A stretch of 64,000 bases of DNA from Rhodococcus qingshengii JCM 15477 (lineage in GTDB: Bacteria; Actinomycetota; Actinomycetes; Mycobacteriales; Mycobacteriaceae). The stretch spans positions 5,575,001 to 5,639,000 of the forward strand of contig NZ_CP096563.1 in the NCBI RefSeq assembly GCF_023221595.1. The letters run 5' to 3'. The position numbers were made by a program, and so were the translations under genes. Position 1 is the first letter of the stretch. Each line of letters opens with the position of its first letter. Positions 42,524-52,003 of this stretch are shown here, in pieces. Below the pieces are notes generated by a model that saw nothing but the letters and a program-made list of their open reading frames with translations, had not been told where the DNA came from and ran no database searches.

Positions 42524-44890
42524 TCACTGTCTGGACACCGCCACTCGCGCCACCTCCTCCGGATCGATGAGGTGGGTATGGTCGTCGTCACCGACATCGA
42601 TCTGCACGACGTCGATACGTGCGTTGAATGTGGTTGCGCCACTGTAATCAACACTGACAGGCATGCCGTAGTCATCCCCGATGTCGGTGGTCTCGTCCGC
42701 GGAGAAGACCATCGGTTGCGTCTGCTCGACGCGACCTGAGCCCACTTCGCGACCGTCGTGATAGATCGTGACCCCACCGCCTCTCGCGAGACCACCTCCG
42801 TCGTAGGTGAACTCAGCTCTGATCTGGTGTGATCCTGCCGGAATGTCAACGTCGGAACCGATGACGAACTCGGTCATGCCCAATAGGTTGTAGACGAATT
42901 TGGCGCGGCCTTCCCGCGCGTAAAGTGCCCAGCCACCAAATCTGCCTCCCTGCGCGATCATCACACCGTTGGCAGTAATGCCATCCGCGACGTCGACTGC
43001 TGCTGTGACACTGAATGATCGGTTCTTGATACTCAGCACGCTGTGCTCGCTCAGCCGTTTCATTCCGGGAAACAGAACCTGTCGATTCCCGGACACCAAC
43101 TGCGGACGCCCCGCGATGTGAGGGTTGAACCTCTCGAATCTTCGGTCGTCGATCGGAAGCACGTTGTACTTGACTGCTTCGATCAACCACAAGCGTTGCA
43201 GTGCAGCGAGTTTCTCCGGCAACTCGGCCGCCAAATCTTTGGACTGCGTCCAATCCTGAGACCCGTCGTAGAGCTCCCACACGTCGTCGTCGAGTGCGGG
43301 GAGTGCCTCCGCGAAAAGCCATGGAGTGCTGTGCCTGGTGACCGCACTCCAACCCTTGTAATAGATTCCACGGTTGCCGGCCATCTCGAAGTACTGCAGA
43401 TCGTGACGTTCGGCGACTTCGGCGTCGTCGAAGGTGTAGACCATGCTGGTCCCCTCGATGGGTGATTGCTGGACGCCGTTGACAAAGGTCGGTTCCGGTA
43501 GTTTCGCGACCTCGAGGATCGTCGGTGCAACGTCGATGACGTGGGTGAACTGCGACCGCGTCTCCCCCTTGGTCCGAATCCCTGCAGGCCAGTGCACGAT
43601 CGTCCCGTTGCGAGTGCCACCCCAATGCGACGCAACCTGTTTCGTCCACTGGTACGGGGTACACATTGCCCACGCCCACCCCACGGAATAGTGGTTGTAT
43701 GCGTCCTTGGTACCGAATTTGTCTTTCACTTCCGCCATGAACTCGGGCGTCTCGATGGCGGCGAGTCCGTTGAAGTTGGCCATCTCGTTGAAAGCGCCGT
43801 TGATCGTCCCCTCTGCGGACGCTCCGTTGTCTCCGATGATGTAGTACACGAGGGTGTTGTCGAGAGCTCCGAGTTCTTCGATCGCATCGACAAGCCGGCC
43901 GACATGGAAATCGGTGTGTTCGAGAAATCCTGCATAGACTTCCATTTGGCGTTCGAGGACGGGCTTCATCTCCTCACTCATGTCCTCCCACGCCGGGATG
44001 GCCTCGGGACGCGGGGTGAGGACCGCATCCGCGGGAACGACCCCCCGCTGTTTCTGCTGCTCGAGAATTGATTCGCGTTGAGCGTCCCAACCTCCTGCGA
44101 ACCGGCCCTCGTACTTGTCGGCCCACTGCTTCGGAACATGGTGCGGTGCATGTGTGGCGCCGGGTGCAAAGTAGACGAAGAACGGCTTGTCCGGAGCCAA
44201 TGACTTCTGCATCCGAACCCAGTCGATCGCGTGATCGGCAAGGTCCTCAGTGAGGTGGTAACCCTCCTCCGGTGTCTTGTCCGGCTCGACAGGCGCGACG
44301 CCCTCGTACAGCGCCGGGTAATACTGGTTGTTCTCCCCGCCGATGAATCCGTAGAAATGCTCGAATCCGCCTTCTCCCGTCGGCCACGACGTGAACGGTC
44401 CCACCGGGGATGTTTGCCACGGCGGAACCTCGTGACACTTGCCGAACTGCGCCGTCGAGTATCCGTTGAGTTTCAACGTCATCGGCAGTGCGGCTTTGGT
44501 ATTCGGCCGCAGGCCGGAAAGACCAGGAGCCGAGGTAGCGGTTTCGGTGATCGATCCCATGCCGACCGAATGATGGTTGCGCCCGCTCAGAAGAGCGGCG
44601 CGGGTCGGAGCACACAGTGCCGTCGTGTGAAACCGCGTGTACGTGAGCCCATTACTTTGCAATCGCTCAGCAGTCGGTGTGTCCGCTGGTCCTCCGAAGG
44701 CACTGCTCGCGCCATATCCCACGTCGTCCAACAGGACCACCAGAACATTGGGTGCGCCGGCCGGCGGTAGTAGCGGAGTGATCGGTGGAAACTCGGTGTC
44801 CGGATCCTTCGCGTCGTACGTCACCAGACCAAGATGTTGTCGATCCGGAATCGGTAGTACGGCGCGGCTCTGGTCTGTCGGATCCGTCAT
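42524..44890 (-). CDS. Arylsulfatase
   Basis: Large sulfatase of 788 residues. The metal site begins VLLDDVGYG (Asp55, Asp56). The core signature is CAPTRAALLSGR with the formylglycine cysteine Cys93 (CxPxR), so it needs maturation by a formylglycine-generating enzyme. THAPHHVPK supplies substrate-binding histidines. The C-terminal ~200 residues form a beta-sandwich (KRLSEHSVLSIKNRSFS onward). No export signal is seen at the N-terminus. The ATG at 44890 has an AAGG site. A small His-rich ORF follows. Confidence 0.92.
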   Translation of the reverse strand: MTDPTDQSRAVLPIPDRQHLGLVTYDAKDPDTEFPPITPLLPPAGAPNVLVVLLDDVGYGASSAFGGPADTPTAERLQSNGLTYTRFHTTALCAPTRAALLSGRNHHSVGMGSITETATSAPGLSGLRPNTKAALPMTLKLNGYSTAQFGKCHEVPPWQTSPVGPFTSWPTGEGGFEHFYGFIGGENNQYYPALYEGVAPVEPDKTPEEGYHLTEDLADHAIDWVRMQKSLAPDKPFFVYFAPGATHAPHHVPKQWADKYEGRFAGGWDAQRESILEQQKQRGVVPADAVLTPRPEAIPAWEDMSEEMKPVLERQMEVYAGFLEHTDFHVGRLVDAIEELGALDNTLVYYIIGDNGASAEGTINGAFNEMANFNGLAAIETPEFMAEVKDKFGTKDAYNHYSVGWAWAMCTPYQWTKQVASHWGGTRNGTIVHWPAGIRTKGETRSQFTHVIDVAPTILEVAKLPEPTFVNGVQQSPIEGTSMVYTFDDAEVAERHDLQYFEMAGNRGIYYKGWSAVTRHSTPWLFAEALPALDDDVWELYDGSQDWTQSKDLAAELPEKLAALQRLWLIEAVKYNVLPIDDRRFERFNPHIAGRPQLVSGNRQVLFPGMKRLSEHSVLSIKNRSFSVTAAVDVADGITANGVMIAQGGRFGGWALYAREGRAKFVYNLLGMTEFVIGSDVDIPAGSHQIRAEFTYDGGGLARGGGVTIYHDGREVGSGRVEQTQPMVFSADETTDIGDDYGMPVSVDYSGATTFNARIDVVQIDVGDDDHTHLIDPEEVARVAVSRQ

Positions 44891-45007
44891 GACGTCTCGC
44901 CTTCTGTCTCTCACATGGCTCTTTCAAGCGTTTCAGGATCACGACGACGTCGACATCATCCGTTTCGGGTGAAGGCGCACCATTGCCGCAGCGTGGAGGC
45001 TTGAAGT

Positions 45008-46219
45008 GTGGATCAGCCCGGACGTTTCGCTCCCACCCCGATCGGGCATGCCTTCCTCGTCCCCCGGCGCCGTGTACGTGCAGGCCTGACCCAGATCCTG
45101 TGCGTCGTCGTGGGACTGGCTGCCGGACTGGGGATGCCGTATGTCCGGAGCGGCCCGATGATTCCCGCCCGTCAGGTCAGCGAGATGCTCGTTGCCCTCG
45201 GACTGGGGTTACTGGGTGTAGTGGCAGTGATCTTCTCGCTGCTGTTCCTTGTAGTCCAGTGGGCCGCGACCACCTTCACTCCTCGCTTGTTGTTGTTCCG
45301 CGACGACCCCATCGTGTGGCGGACGTTTGCCTTCGCGATAGGCCAGTCGGTTTTCGACATCACGGCGGCGCTCGCCATCAGCAACGAAACGGATGTGTCC
45401 GTGGTTGTGCCAAGTCTCGCAGTGCTGGCACTCTTGGCCACGCTGACGCTGATCAGACTGCTCCAGCTGCGCGCATTCTCGGCCATCCAGTTGGCTCCTG
45501 TACTGACCACGATCTCGAGTCGTGGCCGAGCAGTCTTCGCCGCCGTGTACCCCACCACCGATCTGGAGTTGCCCCCTCTACCAACACTTCCGGTGATCAC
45601 GACAATCGAGTGGCATCGACCGCCGGCCGTTCTGCAGCAGATCCTCGTCGAAGATCTGCTGCAGAACGCTCGGAACTGCCGATCCATGGTGGTCCTCCGA
45701 GTGTCGCCGGGTAGCACGCTGCGAGACGGATTGCCGCTCGCCGACGTCTACGGCGGACCCATGCCCGCCAACACGATCCTTGACGCCTTGGTCAGTGGGA
45801 GTGAGCGGACCTTCACCCAGGACCCCCTACTCGCGATTCGGTTGTTGGCTGACATCGCGCTCAGAGCGCTCTCACCCGCTATCAACGATCCTGCGACGGC
45901 CGTGCAGGCTCTGGACGAGATCGAGGACCTCCTCTCTCTGGTGGCCTCCGTACGCGCAGATTCGATCCGGGCCGTCGACGAGCGTGGTGATCTGCGTGTG
46001 GTGATTCCACTGCCCGACTTCACGAGCTTCGTCAGAACCGGACTGGACGACGTCATAGCCTCGGCATCGAACTCGCCACTCGTTCTGGGCCGACTTCGCG
46101 ACCTACTTTCGCACGTCGCCGCCCAATCGGAGTCTCGGAACCGCGATATTCTCGCCACGCGCGCTCGCTGGATTGATCAGCTGTCACAAGGCTTCCCGCG
46201 ACTCGAACCCCCGTTGTGA
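45008..46219 (+). CDS. DUF2254 membrane protein
   Basis: Protein of 403 residues in the DUF2254 family. Four hydrophobic helices lie in the first ~160 residues. A soluble domain follows with VLQQILVEDLLQNARNCRS and LADIALRALSPAINDPATAVQALD, which is diagnostic. The start is a GTG. It is divergent from the sulfatase with 117 bases between. Biochemical role unknown. Confidence 0.85.
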   Translation: MDQPGRFAPTPIGHAFLVPRRRVRAGLTQILCVVVGLAAGLGMPYVRSGPMIPARQVSEMLVALGLGLLGVVAVIFSLLFLVVQWAATTFTPRLLLFRDDPIVWRTFAFAIGQSVFDITAALAISNETDVSVVVPSLAVLALLATLTLIRLLQLRAFSAIQLAPVLTTISSRGRAVFAAVYPTTDLELPPLPTLPVITTIEWHRPPAVLQQILVEDLLQNARNCRSMVVLRVSPGSTLRDGLPLADVYGGPMPANTILDALVSGSERTFTQDPLLAIRLLADIALRALSPAINDPATAVQALDEIEDLLSLVASVRADSIRAVDERGDLRVVIPLPDFTSFVRTGLDDVIASASNSPLVLGRLRDLLSHVAAQSESRNRDILATRARWIDQLSQGFPRLEPPL

Positions 46220-46301
46220 ACCCGTACAGATTTGCAGGCCATCGCGTCAAAGCATCGTCAAGATCAGTCTCAGAGCTACGGGAAATGACGATACTGACTC
46301 G

Positions 46302-48146
46302 GTGAGACATGCAGTGATACTCGGACACCGTGGAGTCATATCGTCGACCATCCGCGCCGGCGGCGAACCTGAGAAGCAAAAGCTCTCCGTCGCAACCGGA
46401 CTGGCGGGTCTGTCGCTCGACGCGATGGCCTCGGTGTCGTACGGTCCAGAGGCCATCGTGTTGGTGTTGGCCCTCGCAGGCGGCGCGGGGATCGGCTTCA
46501 CCGTGCCGGTGACGATCGCCATCGCAGTGCTGCTTGCAGTCCTGGTGGCGTCTTACCGCCAAGTGATCGCCGCATTTCCCGAAGGCGGTGGCGCCTACGC
46601 CGTCGCAAAGAAGCATCTGAGCCCGCGGGCAAGTTTGACCGCCGCCGCGTCGTTGATCGTCGACTACACCCTCAACGTCGCGGTGTCGATCGCAGCCGGT
46701 GTCGCGGCTCTGACCTCCGCCTTCCCTGCGCTTCTTCCCTACACGGTCTGGATCGCACTGGCGATACTCGGCGGCATCACGGCACTGAATCTGCGGGGCA
46801 TCGCAGATTCCGCGCGGGTATTCATGTTGCCCACCGTGGTTTTTGTCGTCAGCATCTTCACGGTGATCGGTGCCGGACTACTTCGGGAAAACCCTGCCGC
46901 CGCCACGGCTCCCTTCCTCGCCGACAACGCACACACGATCGGCATTCTCCTTCTGCTCAAGGCATTTTCGAGTGGTTGCGCCGCATTGACCGGAGTCGAA
47001 GCCATCGCCAATGCGGTACCCAGTTTCAAGAAGCCTCGCGTGCGTAGCGCTCAGCGTGCCGAAGTAGCTCTGGGAATCCTGTTGGGCACCATGCTGATCG
47101 GCCTTGCGGTGTTGATCGAAAAGTTCTCACTGGCCCCAGTCCCCGGAACAACGGTCCTGTCGCAACTCACTTCCGCTGCTCTCGGAAATGGTGTGGGCTA
47201 CTACGTCGTCCAATTCTCCACCGTAATTCTGTTGGCGTTGGCCGCGAACACCTCGTACGGCGGTCTTCCCAACCTGATGCGGATCCTCGCCGACGACAAC
47301 GTGCTCCCGCACCGCTTCAGCCGAAAGTCGACGCGCGACGTCTTCACGTATGGCGTCTTGTCGCTCGGTGGCGTCGGCGCTCTCCTGCTTGTCGGATCGG
47401 GCGGAAACATGAACACCTTGGTGCCGCTGTTCGCCATCGGTGTGTTTATCGGATTCACGCTCGCGCAGTTCGGCATGGTGCGCCACTGGCTCGCCGAACG
47501 GACACCGGGCTGGAAGTGGCGATTGGCGCTCAACGGTTTCGGCGCTGTGTTGACTTCGATCGCAGCAGTGGTGACAACAGCCATGAAGTTCACCGAGGGA
47601 GCCTGGCTGATCGCTCTCGCGCTCCCTGCGCTCGTCCTCGGCATGGAACGCATCCGCGGGGCATACACACACATCGGTGCCCGACTGACCGTTCAGAGTG
47701 AGAACGCTTCTCTGTCCATCGGATACAAACCAGCGGTGCTCGTCCCCGTGTCCGAAATTACGTCACTCTCCACCCGCGCGATGGCCGCGGCAACAGCGAT
47801 GTCGTCACAGCCCATCGCAATTCGAGTCTGCCTTGCCCACGAATCGACGACGGACTTCACCCGCCGATGGCAAGCTCGACATCCGAATTCGCGTTTGATC
47901 GTCATCGAGGACACCGAGAATTCGGTGGGGAACACTCTCGCTCGATACGTCCGTATGCACTTCCCCCACCGAGAGACCTTTGTCGTAGTCGCCACCATCG
48001 ACCCGGCAACCAGATGGCACCGGTTCCTCCCGAGCCAACGGACCGATGAGATCGCTCATGCACTGCGCAAACACACCGAGGCCGTGGTGTGCCAGATTCC
48101 GGTTCGGATCGATCCGGCTCACCGCGATCCCGCCCTACGCGCGTAA
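46302..48146 (+). CDS. APC-superfamily permease
   Basis: Transporter of about 614 residues with 12 hydrophobic helices and a cytosolic C-terminal domain (about 470-614). Motifs LSLDAMASVSYGPEAIVLVL and EGGGAYAVAKKHLSPRASLTAAA fit the APC/KUP-like amino-acid or ion permeases. The soluble tail, with ATIDPATRWHRFLPSQRTDEI, suggests regulation. The start is uncertain: a GTG at 46302 is chosen because the motif-bearing sequence begins soon after; the ribosome site is weak. Confidence 0.82.
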   Translation: MRHAVILGHRGVISSTIRAGGEPEKQKLSVATGLAGLSLDAMASVSYGPEAIVLVLALAGGAGIGFTVPVTIAIAVLLAVLVASYRQVIAAFPEGGGAYAVAKKHLSPRASLTAAASLIVDYTLNVAVSIAAGVAALTSAFPALLPYTVWIALAILGGITALNLRGIADSARVFMLPTVVFVVSIFTVIGAGLLRENPAAATAPFLADNAHTIGILLLLKAFSSGCAALTGVEAIANAVPSFKKPRVRSAQRAEVALGILLGTMLIGLAVLIEKFSLAPVPGTTVLSQLTSAALGNGVGYYVVQFSTVILLALAANTSYGGLPNLMRILADDNVLPHRFSRKSTRDVFTYGVLSLGGVGALLLVGSGGNMNTLVPLFAIGVFIGFTLAQFGMVRHWLAERTPGWKWRLALNGFGAVLTSIAAVVTTAMKFTEGAWLIALALPALVLGMERIRGAYTHIGARLTVQSENASLSIGYKPAVLVPVSEITSLSTRAMAAATAMSSQPIAIRVCLAHESTTDFTRRWQARHPNSRLIVIEDTENSVGNTLARYVRMHFPHRETFVVVATIDPATRWHRFLPSQRTDEIAHALRKHTEAVVCQIPVRIDPAHRDPALRA

Positions 48147-48154
48147 GCCGACGC

Positions 48155-49228
48155 TCAGAGCGAAGTCCCGAACAACATGCCGAGCAGATACGTCGCGCCG
48201 GCAGCGCCGTAGCCGATCGCAAGTTGGCGTAGCGCCCGCTTGAATGGCGGCCCGCCCGAGAGCAACCCGACCACAACGCCCGTCGTCAGCAACGCGATCC
48301 CCACGAGAACAGATGCGACGATCAGAGCCGTCATGCCTTCCAGGCCGAACAGATACGGCAGCACCGGAATGATTGCACCCGAGGCGAAGAAGCAGAAACT
48401 TGCCGCCGCTGCGCCAAACCCGGTTCCGACAGCTTCATGGTCGTCGACAACGTCGGCGGCGCCGAAGGTGCTGTTCGCGAGGACCTCGGCGGCGCGCTGA
48501 TCCGCTTCCTCGGCGGACATGCCGCGGGCCCGGTAGACCAGGGCCAATTCGTTCGCGTCGACGTCGAGCAGTCCGACAGCTTCGCTGGCAGCCGGACCAG
48601 GATTGGACGCTTCCAACAACTCTCGCTGCGAGCGGACTGAAACGTACTCGCCGGCGCCCATCGACAGGGCGCCGGCCAGAAGCCCGGCCATGCCGGTGAT
48701 CAGAACGATCTGATTGGAGACGCCGCTACCGCTGATGCCGAGCACGAGAGCGAGATTGCTGACGAGGCCGTCGTTGGCTCCGAAGACGGCGGCACGAAAC
48801 GTCCCCGAAAGTCTGTTCCGACCCCGAGTGGCCAAGGCCCGCACCACTTCTTCGTGGATCTTCTCGTCCGCGCCCATCGATGCAGTCGCGTCGGCGTCGT
48901 TGGGATACGGGGATCGCGTCTCCGCGCGCTGTGCAAGAGCGAGCACGAAGACGGAGCCGAAGCGCCTGGCCAGAAAGCCCAGTATCCGAGTGCGGATATC
49001 GCCGCGAAGTGGTTTGCCGACGTGATCGCCGAGTAGCGCTCGCCAGTGCGCCTCGTGTCGCCCCTCCGCGTCGGCCAGTGCGAGAAGGATTTCGCGCTCC
49101 TCGCCGCTGCGCCTGCTCGCGAGGTCTCGGTAGACGGCGGCCTCGGCTTGTTCGTCGGCGAGGTATCGTCTCCAGCGCTTGACATCTCGCGGGTCTGGAT
49201 CGGGTCGTGCGGCCGGAACTGTGGACAT
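48155..49228 (-). CDS. Ferritin-like/VIT1 iron transporter (MbfA-like)
   Basis: Membrane protein of 357 residues. The N-terminal ~130 residues are a rubrerythrin-like ferritin domain with Glu and His ligands (YLADEQAEAAVYRDLA, ALADAEGRHEAHWRAL). The C-terminal part is a VIT1/CCC1 transporter with five helices (AAVFGANDGLVSNLALVLGISGSG, GALSMGAGEYVSVRSQRE). The layout matches Bradyrhizobium MbfA, which exports iron or manganese. Role here likely iron detoxification. Confidence 0.87.
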   Translation of the reverse strand: MSTVPAARPDPDPRDVKRWRRYLADEQAEAAVYRDLASRRSGEEREILLALADAEGRHEAHWRALLGDHVGKPLRGDIRTRILGFLARRFGSVFVLALAQRAETRSPYPNDADATASMGADEKIHEEVVRALATRGRNRLSGTFRAAVFGANDGLVSNLALVLGISGSGVSNQIVLITGMAGLLAGALSMGAGEYVSVRSQRELLEASNPGPAASEAVGLLDVDANELALVYRARGMSAEEADQRAAEVLANSTFGAADVVDDHEAVGTGFGAAAASFCFFASGAIIPVLPYLFGLEGMTALIVASVLVGIALLTTGVVVGLLSGGPPFKRALRQLAIGYGAAGATYLLGMLFGTSL

Positions 49229-49253
49229 CGTGTTCCCCTTTCCGGTGAGGCGG

Positions 49254-50099
49254 TCACGCTTCTAGTACGCGGTCCATCCACGTCGTCAGATCGTTGATGA
49301 CGTCGTCGCGGTTGGTCTCGTTGAAGATCTCGTGTCTGGCACCCGGATAGGTGTAGTAGGTGACGTCTTCGATCCCCGCCGAGTTGTACCGTTCGACTGC
49401 GACGTCGGTACGGCTCAGCGCGGCGTTGAGAGGATCCGAGGTGCCGACGAAGACCAGGATCGGAAGGTCTTGTCGCACGCCCTCGACGTCGACGAACCTC
49501 GGTCCCGCTGCGATAAGTCCACCCATGCCGGCGTCGTCCAGGCTGAAACCGCACAGCGGATCGTTGATGTACAAATCCACCTGCGCTTCGTCACGGCTGA
49601 GCCAGTCGTGCGGAGTACGGGCCGGTTCGAATTCCGCATTGAACTGGGCGAGGACGTCCGGGCCGTCGTTGACGAGGCTCTCGATCAGTTGATCGACCGC
49701 GGTGGTCCCCGACAGTGCGACGGCGTCGATCAGGTGCGAATGATCGAGGATGTACTGCTGCGAAGCGAACGAACCGAGGCTGTGGCTGAGCAGTACGACG
49801 GGCAGGCCGGGGTGTTTGTCGCGGATGATGCCCGTGAGGGTCACCATGTCTGCCACCAAGCGGTTCCAGCCGTCGTCGCCGATGTTGCCTGGGCCGGCGT
49901 GCATGCTCTCACCGTGGCCGCGGTGGTCCGCCGCGTAGACGTGGAAACCGCGAGCATTCAGGGCTTCGGCAACGTGTGCGTAGCGTTTTGCGTGCTCACC
50001 CATACCGTGCGCGAGTTGAACAACCCCTCGAGGTTCCTGCTCGGTGGGCCATTCGTGGACATGAATGACCACTCCGTCGTCGCTGGTGAAGGTGAACAT
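49254..50099 (-). CDS. Alpha/beta hydrolase, lysophospholipase/monoglyceride-lipase type
   Basis: Serine hydrolase of 281 residues. The nucleophile is in SHSLGS (about Ser106), with HGMGEHAKRYAHVAEAL and ADHRGHGES before it and ARHEIFNETNRDDV at the end. It belongs to the same lineage as the 15492 protein but has diverged (SHSLGS instead of GHSMGG). Lysophospholipid or monoacylglycerol is a likely substrate. It is 25 bases from the VIT1 gene. Confidence 0.85.
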   Translation of the reverse strand: MFTFTSDDGVVIHVHEWPTEQEPRGVVQLAHGMGEHAKRYAHVAEALNARGFHVYAADHRGHGESMHAGPGNIGDDGWNRLVADMVTLTGIIRDKHPGLPVVLLSHSLGSFASQQYILDHSHLIDAVALSGTTAVDQLIESLVNDGPDVLAQFNAEFEPARTPHDWLSRDEAQVDLYINDPLCGFSLDDAGMGGLIAAGPRFVDVEGVRQDLPILVFVGTSDPLNAALSRTDVAVERYNSAGIEDVTYYTYPGARHEIFNETNRDDVINDLTTWMDRVLEA

Positions 50100-50289
50100 G
50101 CGCTACTCCCGGTGGTCGCGATCCGGACAGGTCATTTCTCATGCTAGATCCGCAGCGGCAATCCATCCGGGAAGTAGGTCCTGATCACCGGCGAGCCTGA
50201 TTCGTTTCTGCACATCCGGCCTCGGATTCGGATATACCGGACACGGATGTTCGGAAACAGTTGTCGACCAGCCTGAGGAGTACAGAGCG

Positions 50290-50931
50290 ATGAATTCGAA
50301 CCGCATGCGCAACGTCGGCTTGTTGGCGGCTCCACTTGCTGCTCTCGCCCTTCTCAGCGGTTGCGGCTCGGATGAAACGGGAACGGCCGAGAGTTCACCG
50401 GCACCCGCCTCAACAACGACCGCCTCTGCGCCGACGACCCAGACCGGCACCGCTTCACCTTCGACGACCCATACCGACCACACCCAAACGACAACCTCGA
50501 CGGCACCCAATCCCGAGGGTTGCACGATCGGGGAACTGAACGTCACCCTCGGCGAGTCGAGTGGCGCCGCCGGTTCTGTGGAGCTTCCGGTGGTCTTCAC
50601 CAACACGGGCGGCCGCACGTGCACACTCGACGGTTTCCCCGGCGTCTCGTATGTCACGGGAGCGTCCGGAAGCGAAGTGGGTGCTGCAGCCGGCCGCTCC
50701 GGATCCGGTTCACTCGTCTCCCTTGCCCCTGGCTCTGCCGCAACGTCTTTGGTGCGAGCTACGAACGTCGAGAACTACCCGGCAGATCAGTGCGGCGTGA
50801 CCGACGTTGCGGGACTGAGGGTTTACCCGCCCAACAGCTACGACTCGGTCTTCCTTGCCTATCCCACAAAGGGTTGCTCGATGACCGGCGCGAACATCAA
50901 TCAGCTGACGGTCGCGCCGGTCGCCCGCTGA
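50290..50931 (+). CDS. DUF4232 lipoprotein
   Basis: Exported lipoprotein of 213 residues. Signal peptide and lipobox LLSGC put the lipid on Cys25. A Thr/Ser/Ala linker (about 30-73) tethers the domain to the membrane. The DUF4232 domain (about 77-210, with CTIGELNVTLG, VFTNTGGRTCTLDGFPGVSYV) has paired cysteines. Actinobacterial, function unknown. It ends one base before the convergent permease gene. Confidence 0.87.
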   Translation: MNSNRMRNVGLLAAPLAALALLSGCGSDETGTAESSPAPASTTTASAPTTQTGTASPSTTHTDHTQTTTSTAPNPEGCTIGELNVTLGESSGAAGSVELPVVFTNTGGRTCTLDGFPGVSYVTGASGSEVGAAAGRSGSGSLVSLAPGSAATSLVRATNVENYPADQCGVTDVAGLRVYPPNSYDSVFLAYPTKGCSMTGANINQLTVAPVAR

Positions 50932-50932
50932 G

Positions 50933-52003
50933 TCACGGCTTGAGGCGTCGTAGACCCCAGAGCGCCGGCAGGAGGAACAATCCCGAAAGGAACAGGACGA
51001 GTGCAGCTTCCGTGAATTGGAAACGCCAGAACCGATCATCCGAGTGGTAGCGAACTTCGTAGTGGTCGACCCCGTGCTGCCGCAAACAGATCTCCATCTC
51101 TCTGTTCTGCTGCGCTGAGAGCACATCCATGCGGAGGCTGTACTCGGCGCCGGTCTCCTCCGGGCGCTGGTCGTACGGGTCCTCATCGCCTGATCCACCC
51201 CACATGCACTCGTCGTATCCGATGTCGACCCAGTTACCTCGGAGGTCGACATATCCCTGCGCGAGTTCCCAATTGACCGCGGGGATACTGGTATCGCTCG
51301 AATAGTAGGAACTGAATCCGGCGACGGGTGATGTTCGGACACTCGGCTCGGCGTAATCGGGTCGTGCAACCAACTGAAATCCTGCCAGGATCGCAACAAC
51401 ACCGACCATCGTGATCGCCATTGCGCCGATCGAACTGCGCACCAGCAAAGCCAGTGCTGCTCCGAGCAAGAGTGACATGGATGTGTACGCACCCAAGACC
51501 AGTCCGCTGGATTGAAAGAGTGGATACGACAGGTTCGATATCTCGACGAAAGTCGAACGCCCGGCAACAAATCCATACCGGGAGTTATCCGGGAGGGATC
51601 GAGCCCATTGCAATGCAAATCCGAGCAATGCGGAAGCCACAGAAATCGGCAGGAAGACGATCAACACACGGGTCCAGAACCACCGAGTCCGACTGACCGA
51701 TTGAGTAAGCCCCAGTACGTGTGTTCCTTGTTCGACATCCCGCGAAAACACGGTTACCCCGATCAACACGCCGAGGAACACCGGCAGAGCAGTAGCAACC
51801 ACTGTCGTCAGGGTGAGAGCCGTCTCTGCCGTGCAGATCGCGGTGATGTCGTCGAAGCAACTGAGTGGCGATCCGAAGCGTTGGGTTTGTCCGCTGCTCT
51901 TGATGATCGCACCACTCGACAAGACAATGACTGCTAGTGCCGCGATGAATCCCAATGACACAACGAGCGATGTCCGGTGGTGCCGCCACGTAACCCAGAT
52001 CAT
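50933..52003 (-). CDS. ABC exporter permease
   Basis: Membrane protein of 356 residues with six hydrophobic segments, two of them flanking a large extracellular loop (about 215-320) with two or three cysteines. It lacks sequence conservation, as is usual for ABC-2-type permeases. The gene overlaps the ATPase gene by four bases and forms an operon GntR-ATPase-permease. The set resembles the YtrA-controlled exporters linked to antibiotic or envelope stress. Confidence 0.8.
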   Translation of the reverse strand: MIWVTWRHHRTSLVVSLGFIAALAVIVLSSGAIIKSSGQTQRFGSPLSCFDDITAICTAETALTLTTVVATALPVFLGVLIGVTVFSRDVEQGTHVLGLTQSVSRTRWFWTRVLIVFLPISVASALLGFALQWARSLPDNSRYGFVAGRSTFVEISNLSYPLFQSSGLVLGAYTSMSLLLGAALALLVRSSIGAMAITMVGVVAILAGFQLVARPDYAEPSVRTSPVAGFSSYYSSDTSIPAVNWELAQGYVDLRGNWVDIGYDECMWGGSGDEDPYDQRPEETGAEYSLRMDVLSAQQNREMEICLRQHGVDHYEVRYHSDDRFWRFQFTEAALVLFLSGLFLLPALWGLRRLKP

